Source: Sistotremastrum niveocremeum HHB9708
Lineage: Eukaryota > Basidiomycota > Agaricomycetes > Sistotremastrales > Sistotremastraceae
DNA: 64,000 nt
Assembly (NCBI GenBank): GCA_001630475.1
Contig: KV419412.1
Coordinates: 394,867 to 458,866, forward strand
Direction: 5' to 3'
Positions 57,101-64,000 of the stretch are shown in pieces. The first letter of the stretch is position 1; every line of letters begins with the position of its first letter. The translations under genes and the position numbers were made by a program. The notes under the pieces are model-generated. The model worked only from the letters and a program-made list of their open reading frames with translations. It ran no database searches and was not told the origin of the DNA.

Positions 57101-57577
57101 CAGAGACATTGGTCCAGTATCTCGATCGGGGTGCTTTCGAAGCAGTCTCTGAGAAAAAGCCTTTGCAATCTTTCCTGAAGCTCTGCACCCGCCCTTCCCG
57201 TACTCCTGGCAGGTGGCAGAGTTGGTACTCGAGTCAACAGACTAGCGAAGCAACTTATGAACGGGCAGCAGAGCTCTTGGCAAAGCTTGATGGACTTGAA
57301 GCAGGTTCGTAACTTCTTCTTCAATCCAGATCTTGCGCTGACACATATCTCAGGCCGATCGTCCGAAGCTGTTCCCGCCGCCGTCGCTGCCATTCCTCCG
57401 CAGCCTCGCAGTACAGAGGTAGAGGATCAGTCACGGCCTTTTACTCTTCGGATATGGCACTTAATTACACAACGGCTGAGAGACACTTGGATATGGAAAT
57501 GGGAAGCACCCGAGGAAGAGACACCGGTTGTAGCTGAGGACCTGGAGATGGGACAGAGGCATCAAGACGAGACGTAA
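54195..57577 (+). CDS. DUF6535 membrane protein, two-module form (D5)
   Basis: The N-terminus MRSRKTSTSSSKGSP and MISLMEEQNK match D3, but the following coiled coil (QTQTEQSQLLKDHSKMLEAL) matches D4, so exon 1 is itself mosaic. The DUF6535 domain is complete (DESTWGALDKEALAKIKVLV; MCVLGLQWAGRLLSVPLGKT; GVLFWTLLFSIAFFVIGFLI). Module 1 has LLRNPHMEWDYIADVVAFIT and FLGSLIPSLPSTFTVPRSF. The junction to module 2 requires a GC..AG intron at 56572-56620, where D4 has GT; if it were not spliced the protein would end at 56639. Module 2 is the D4 type (VINDPSLLDPSHVSRPIIEV). The tail is VAEDLEMGQRHQDET, a variant of the shared C-terminus. Function unknown. Confidence 0.85.
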
Positions 57578-57790
57578 ACTTGGTTTAGGAGCAAGGCTTT
57601 CGATATCGATGTTCGAATCCGTGTCATGCACTTTGGTTAGAGAGAACTCGCTCGTTGCTCGATGTCAAAAGGACCTAAGAAATTTTCATATACTATCACG
57701 TGAACCACAAGCTTGATGATTTGTTTGACTTGTGAGATGTGGGTCGACTGGTGGTGGTGTACTATTGTTACTTGACATTGTCGACTCGAA

Positions 57791-57808
57791 ATAAGCGCCG
57801 GCGATCTC
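57791..57808 (+). repeat. Shared upstream block of array, before D6
   Basis: ATAAGCGCCGGCGATCTC, 546 bp upstream of the D6 start, followed by TGCTCGCTCCGGCTCTGCGA. Confidence 0.6.
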
Positions 57809-58130
57809 TGCTCGCTCCGGCTCTGCGACGTGCTACGCTCGAGTTGTTCCTCCAGGGCCTTCAGCTTGACGAAGTAATCGATATTATCTCTCTAAGGACC
57901 TCTCTCAACTTCCCTACGTCCCTCATTAATCGACATTGCATGAACAAACGGAATGTCAAGATAACTCATGCGACTCAGACTGTCGGACGTTGACGTTACA
58001 ACAAAAATCAATCACCTTCAAACAAGACCTTGACGATTCAGCCGTGCGTGATGCATGATGTCAGATGCATAGCTAGAAGTCCCCATTCGAAGACTTGTGC
58101 GTATTCATGAATCCATCTACAAAAATTCTC

Positions 58131-58145
58131 ATTGGCTGATTTAAT
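58131..58145 (+). promoter_or_regulatory. CCAAT-type promoter block of D6
   Basis: ATTGGCTGATTTAAT, 206 bp upstream of the D6 ATG. CTAGACGCTCAGCG follows after an extra ATTATAGCCCTCATAACC-like insert compared with D5 and D7. Confidence 0.52.
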
Positions 58146-58336
58146 TATAGCCCTCATAACCTCTAGACGCTCAGCGCTCAGAGGCGATGTCAAGGGACCA
58201 CCAACACGTTCCATCAGTGCATGCACCGTGTTCTCTCTCATATCCCCATCCACGCCTCCCTCAAACCCCCCATCATCCGTCATCATACTCGCTCCCCTGT
58301 CAGCTCCAGTACTGGCCGTTCAGCTCCTTGCTCAAC

Positions 58337-61300
58337 ATGGCAGATCCTGACTCTCATGCTTCGTCTCAGGCTATTCCCACAGCACCAGCAGGAGATTTGA
58401 CGTCTATCTTCGCTGAAATGGTGCAACTGATGAGAGGCCAGAGCGAAGTGGTGCATTTGATGAAACGCCAGAACGAATTGATGGAAGAGCAAGGAAAGAC
58501 TTTGAGGGAGCACAGTACGAAGTTGGATACATTGACAAGAGATGCTCTTAAAGGTACTTCTTTTGGTTAGAGCTTCTGAAAATCGGGACTCATGTGTGTC
58601 AGATGATCAGGCTTACGAACGCAAGGATTTCCGAGATCGGTTGACTTGGAATGTGCTGGGCAAGGAAGCGTGGCTGAAGACGAAAGAGAAAGTGGACGGA
58701 TGGAGAGATCTAATGCAGATCTCTTTGGTTTTCGTACGTGACGCCTATCATAATACACGGAACGATAAATTGACGTTGTTTGATTACAGATCGCCATCTT
58801 TTTGACTGTGGTCACTGCATTCATTACACCCGTCATCCAAACATTCACTTCTCCGGCCACCCCTTCTAGCGGCGATCAATCTACTAAATCATCCAAACCG
58901 CCGCTTCCACCACTGTCAACCCAGTTCATCGCATTGTTCTTCTACCTGGCTCTTATCGTCAGCGTATGTCCGGCTCTCATTTCTTGGAGTATTCGAGTTA
59001 ACGGATTTGAAAGATCTTCAATTCTGTGCTCTGCGTATTAGGTATGCAGTGGGCTGGACGTCTACTGGCGATACTGTACGGAAAGGACGACTTCGAACGC
59101 ACGATGGCTCATGAGCGCCGAAAAGCTCTCGCCGAAAAGAAGCTGATCCCACTCATGGGTGTGCTCTTTTGGACTCTCCTCCTTTCCATCGGGTTCTTCA
59201 TCATTGGCCTACTCATCCAACTTTGGGCTCTCGCTTTCTCATGCGATGAACCGGCCTCTACCATCATCGTTGGAGCGGTTTTGGCGACTGCGCTCTCCGT
59301 TGCTATTCTTGGGGTCATCATTGCGACGACTTATCACGCCGCAGTCACTGAGAACTCGCCTTTTGAGAGCCCGTTGAGTGCCGCAATGCGACCAGCCCTG
59401 CAATGGTTCAGGTCACGCAGTTGGGGGCAGCCTGACGCCAAAGCATCAGGAGGGGCGATTGGAGGTTCAGAACACCCGGAGACGAAGTTGACGGTTGATG
59501 ACTTGGTCAAAGCGAGAGATGATGAGAACGAAAACGTGGAAGCGCTGAAGACGTATGCGCGACTAGTCCTAAACACGAATGACGCGGAGGTGCTGGAACG
59601 AGCGGTACCTTCGTTTGAGATCGGAGAATGGTGCAAGAGCGGAGGAGAGCTGCTACCTGTCTTCTTGGCAGTGCGAGACCGATTCTTGGCGACGGATACG
59701 TCGTTTCGGGTCAAGGAGACAGTGAAGAAGCAGTTGGTCTATTGCAGACGGTGGAGCGGTTGGAGAAACGGTATTGGTTGGCGGAGATCAGATTTTGAAG
59801 GAAATGCGGTCACTCGATGGTGCAGAGATCAATGTAACCATCTGACTCGTCAATCACACGAATATCACCGACAATTCTTCTCTTCCTTTGTTTTCTTCGC
59901 TTCGCTTGATCCACACAACAAAGATCTGCGGGGAGATCCAAATGACTCATACCAGGAAACTATCGTGCGCGTTCTCTCTTCATTCGATCGAGACGGGAAA
60001 TTGGGAGAACGATACCGTGTCTTCGAGTCAGCTGTCCGAGGGTGCAAATTTCTCCTCCGCGATGGCAGATCGGATGACGTCACTCGCATTCTTTCGTGCG
60101 GTGATCGATCTTCTCTTCTCCGATCTCTGCTCCGGAATCCGCACACGGTCTGGGCTTACATCAAAGACATTGTTGCATTGATCACAAGAGGGAACGAAGT
60201 GGCCGTATTGGAAGAATTGGCGAAATTCTTCTCCAATCTCCCTGACATCTATCCTGTGTTTAATGGTTTGTTTGTGCTTGATTTCCTTGGTTCCCTCATT
60301 CCGTCTCTGTCCTCGACGTTCACTGTCCCCCAATCCTTCGATCTTGCCCCTACCCTCAGTCTTCTCCTCCTCCATCAGTCAGACATCGAGTCTTCACTGT
60401 CGGAATACAGTGAAATACTTCTCTACGTCCTCGATCACGGCGGCTTCGCAGCACTCTCCTCCCTTCGTCCCGCTTACGACTTCTTCCAACTCTGCTTCAC
60501 GCTATCTTCGTATGACGATATCCGGGACACGAAGATCCAAGACCGCGCCAGATTCTATTTAGGACACGAAGCTTTCGTTGGTACGTTTCTTGTCTGAGCG
60601 TCTATTTCGCTTGTGACACCTTTTACTAGCTCTCCCGCCACCATCTCCTGAAGAGCTCCAGCATCTTATCGATGTCCTTCAGTCATACCAGGATAACATG
60701 GCCTCGGAAGACTCGGAGAAGAATTTCATTGATGCTGTCATAGAATGTGACTATGTCTGTCGGGAAGGCAATGAAGCTGAGATCAAGGGCCTCCTCTCGC
60801 ACGTTGATTGCGTTGCTCTTCTAGGTGTGATCCTTCAAAATCCACACTTCTCAGGGCAGCAAATCTGGTCTCTCATCCCCGTAATCATAGAAGCGAATGA
60901 CCTGGAGTGCATATCCGCTGCTCCTGCTCTGCTAGCCAACATCCCGTTGGTGGCACGATTTGACGGAGACCTCCCAATTCTCGCATTTCTTACGTCTCTG
61001 ATTTCGTTCCTACCCCCTGGATATATTGTTCCTCCACGATTCGATCTCTCTCAGACCCTCGCGCTCTTCATGCTTAACGACCCCGATCGACAAACGTGGC
61101 GCAAGCACTCTGAGACCTTGATGCACTACCTCCATGCTGGTGCCTTTGATGCCCTTTCTAATCAAGATTCGGTCCGAAGGTTCCTCGACATCTGCGCAGA
61201 TCCCTCCTATTGGTGGATGAGAGATTGGAGTCAGGATCAACGAACAAGTATACTTACCCGTGAACGAGCGATCGAACTCCAGAAGAAAATTGATGCACTT

Positions 61301-61581
61301 GAAGCAGGTGCGTTTTGATGAATTATATTGCTGGGCTGTGTTTCTTACTGCCAAATCTCGCACGTGTAGTTCCGACCCCTGTCATTGCAACTCCCCCCGT
61401 CAATGCTCCAGATCCTCCCAGCCACGCAGAAGAAATTGAGCCACAGTCATTAGTAATTCGTCAACCATGGGACATGTTCAGACAACGGCTGGCAGATTTC
61501 TGGAGATGGAGATGGAGAGGTCGGACAGCGGAAGTGGCTCGGGATGTAGAGATGGCTGTGAGAAATCCCAACGAGACATGA
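58337..61581 (+). CDS. DUF6535 membrane protein, two-module form (D6)
   Basis: N-terminus of the D2 type: MADPDSHASSQAIPTAPAGD, then coiled coil (LMKRQNELMEEQGKTLREHS). The DUF6535 domain is complete: DRLTWNVLGKEAWLKTKEKV, AIFLTVVTAFITPVIQTF, FIALFFYLALIVS/IFNSVL, LIPLMGVLFWTLLLSIGFFI, ALSVAILGVIIATTYHAAV. Module 1 has VTRILSCGDRSSLLRSLL, FLGSLIPSLSSTFTVPQSF and YVLDHGGFAALSSL; module 2 has FIDAVIECDYVCREGNEAEI, FLTSLISFLPPGYIVPP and LMHYLHAGAFDALS. The tail is VARDVEMAVRNPNET. It is the intact counterpart of D2, which lost part of module 1. No catalytic motif seen. Confidence 0.87.
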
Positions 61582-63797
61582 TCATCCGCCGTTCGAGATA
61601 GGTGTCTTTTCGTGATAGGAAGGAAGCTGTTATTTGAATGATGACAGACTCTGGATGGGAAGCCAATGCTATCAGTGACCCGAATATTCGAAGTCTGAGA
61701 TCTGAGATTCTTCAACTGTTTGAGCTGGTCATAATACACAAGTGCTTCTGTGGGCCTGTACCATGCAGATGCCAAGTTTTCGTGACGTGTCGCATACTTC
61801 CCACCTTTGAAATTCATCATATACTGAGCTATGTACATTCAATGTCAACATATCTTCGCAGCACGGTCTCGAGATCTCGCGTCTGTCACAGCGTGCTCAC
61901 ATTTTTTCGCCAATGCCGAGAACTTTCTTGAGCTCGTAAGGTTATTTCGTCGCTGCAAATTCTGCTCTTACGACTCATTTGGACGATCCAGACTTCTCAG
62001 GCTATTTTATTGCAGACAGGATTATAATCAGTACATGATGGATGCTCCGATTGGGAAATCTGAAACAGACCAGTCAAGATGGTCGAAGTCAAAGTTGAGG
62101 ATCCTGGTATCAGGAGTTTGAGGAAAACATTTGATGATGGTCGATTGCCAGGAAAGTCAGGCTGGAAGACTCGTCGAGACTCGTCGCAGATACGATTGGT
62201 GCCGACGACTCGGTATGTAACATCACGTTCTTGTAAGGTCGGACTGGCGAAAGTGGCGTCCAATCGGATCGAGGGCACAGGGAAAGGGCTTAGACAAGAA
62301 AGCAGAGCAGGAACAGCATGGAATGTGACTTTGGAGACCCTGGGTTGAAAGCTCTGGAGTAAACGAGGAGGTGGATGGCGTGGATGCAAGCAATGTGGAA
62401 GAGTTATGGCCTTGAGTAGACGAGGACAGGCAAGGGAATGACTACATATAGCAAGACTGCGGAAGACATTCGGGCATGTTGAGCAGTCCATCGCCTATAG
62501 ACGTTCGGAGTGTAAGACATTGTGATGATAAATGTGGAACAATGAAAACGTACCTCGTTCTACACGGCACATCAAAGATATTTAAGCTGATACCTGCAGG
62601 GTCATTCTTCGGATTGATAAAGTCTTGACTCATTCATCCTGATGTGCATGTGGGTGTTCATTGCGCTGGAAAATGTGGTCGATCGGAAGGAGCGATTCAT
62701 GAGCTTCATTGAACTTTTGATTGTGGAAAGGAATAAGGTAAACGAGAGACATAGGCAAACTTGGAGGTGGAATTGAGAACTGAGATAGACGTGGCAGACT
62801 CGGAAATCGTAAAGATTGAGGTAACGACGAGGCGTTAGGTGATTATTGGATTGACAGAGAGATGTCACCAGTCATGTACAAGAGCTGGATAGACACACTC
62901 TATCAGCTACGATGTTTAAATATTGAGATGCAGCAGACGCACCATCGATTTGACGTTCAACTCTTTCAACTATAGAACTGCAGGGACGCTCTGGGTCATT
63001 GGAATGACGAATGCACTGCTTCTGCTATAGAAACTTTAATGATGATGGTCTTATCAATATATCGATCTTCAAAAGTAAAGACCTGACTCCTGACAACGGA
63101 AATCTGACCCAGAAACTAAGAGCGAATCGCAGTGCCTTGAGAAAATCATAGCCATCTCAGTCATTCCTCGGATACATTGAGCTCACAGAGGCCAAAATTA
63201 TTTCAGTAGTATTCACATGAGTAGTGTGATTGATATCTTTGAGCTGAAAGATACAAGCATGTCTCATCGACGAGCGAAGGAAGAAGCAAATGAGGATTCG
63301 GTAAGCACCGGCGAGCTCTCTTCGCTCGAGGATGAGCCCAGCATGTCCAAAATTTCAATCGCACGTCTGGGACGAATTGGCAGCTCCTCAGCCTTCCTTC
63401 CGATCCACTGTTTTTTCCCATCCACATTCTCGATTATCGCAGTCCTGGAATTCATCTCAAAACCACCAGTCGATGTTACGAGTTCCTCACAGTCCTGCTT
63501 GCGTCGCAGCGATCTCGTATTTTGGACACTTGATATAATTAAATATTGGTTCGCCAAAGGCATCCAAATCTCTCATCCGCTGCTTTGATATCGATTAACT
63601 CCTCCATATTTTCGAAGTCACCCGCCATCTTTCGTCGGTCGCCTCATTCCAAATTTCCAATCATGGGATATCCATGGAACTTGAGACATGATACGAACGC
63701 ACCCTCAACCTACAGAACCTCGAATCATGTCTATTATTTGGACCTATCTTTACGACGAGACCTAAACGTGCGTATTAATGAACCGGGAAATATTCGT
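61582..63797. other. Long spacer after D6
   Basis: About 2.2 kb. Near 61867-61910 it matches the spacers after D2 and D4 (CTCGCGTCTGTCACAGCGTG). At 61997-62491 (minus) an open frame contains RRVFQPDFPGNRPSSNVFLK and may be related to the tail-anchored segments elsewhere, but its hydrophobic end is not evident. At 63217 (plus) a short frame starts MSSVIDIFELKDTSMSHRR. No complete gene resolved. Confidence 0.45.
63301..63318 (+). repeat. Shared upstream block of array, before D7
   Basis: GTAAGCACCGGCGAGCTC, the fifth copy, followed by TCTTCGCTCGAGGATGAG. Its distance to the CCAAT block (about 497 bp) equals that at D3. Confidence 0.58.
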
Positions 63798-64000
63798 ATT
63801 GGCTGATTTTCCGTTCAGACGCTCAAAAGGCAGTGTCGAGGCACGTCTGACAGGTGGCCTCATTGTATGCACCACTCTGTTCTCCCACACCCACATCTCC
63901 CTACTCTGTCCTCCCATCATCTCCCGTCTCCCGTCGTCTCCCCACCTCCCATCGACTTCGAGTGATACCTAATCGCCTTCGAGTGACTGTGCTCCTCGAT
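63798..64000 (+). promoter_or_regulatory. CCAAT block and leader of a further array member (D7)
   Basis: ATTGGCTGATTTTCC followed by GTTCAGACGCTCAAAAGGCA, then CTGACAGGTGGCCTCATTGT and a pyrimidine-rich leader (CTCCCATCATCTCCCG). This matches the D4 and D2 leaders. By comparison with D4 (205 bp from block to ATG) the start codon should lie just beyond position 64000, so the array continues. Confidence 0.65.

Noticed and set aside
1-64000. LTR retroelements, virus-like elements, CRISPR arrays, rRNA and tRNA genes
   Set aside because: I looked for reverse transcriptase, integrase and capsid motifs, long direct terminal repeats, regularly spaced short repeats and cloverleaf-type segments, and found none I could support.

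Overview
The window reads as nuclear DNA of a basidiomycete fungus, most likely an Agaricomycete. Coding regions are dense and cut by many short introns, mostly 47-66 nt with GT..AG ends and a few GC..AG. The families present also point that way: DUF6535 membrane proteins, Zn(II)2Cys6 regulators ending in an RGPPKG-type linker, an F-box protein and a MARVEL protein with a Gln/Gly/Tyr-rich tail. I saw no bacterial operon features, rRNA, tRNA, CRISPR, or reverse transcriptase or transposase genes. Gene models were spliced by eye, so introns and starts are predictions.

Left part (1-13.3 kb). A cut-off Pro/Ser/His-rich gene on the minus strand is followed by a compact MITE with 209-bp identical inverted ends, lying in the upstream region shared with a UCH-type deubiquitinase gene. 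Next come a MARVEL four-helix membrane protein, a decayed duplicate of its 3' end, a gene-poor stretch, a small Zn2Cys6 regulator on the minus strand, and another gene-poor stretch with an F-box-like relic.

Middle (13.4-37.3 kb). A lone DUF6535 gene (D1) is followed by a protein with a TFIIS-N/LEDGF-like helical domain, a predicted GPI-anchored Ser/Thr-rich surface protein, a DUF4604 nuclear protein, and a divergently oriented mitochondrial ABHD11-like hydrolase. Two large paralogous Zn2Cys6 regulators then flank a small Cys-rich secreted protein, all on the minus strand. An F-box protein and a second small Zn2Cys6 regulator complete this part.

Right part (39.2-64 kb). A head-to-tail array of five large DUF6535 genes (D2-D6) is followed by the promoter of a sixth (D7) whose start lies just beyond the window. 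Each gene has a coiled-coil N-terminus, a four-helix membrane domain and a long C-terminal region made of two related modules of about 230 residues; D1 carries only one such module. The copies share a CCAAT-type promoter block and a second upstream block. They are mosaics of different 5' and 3' types, and D2 has a frame-breaking deletion. A small tail-anchored coding segment on the minus strand recurs between some of the genes. This array is the most unusual part of the window. Its function is unknown, but the pattern is that of a recombining, diversifying family.
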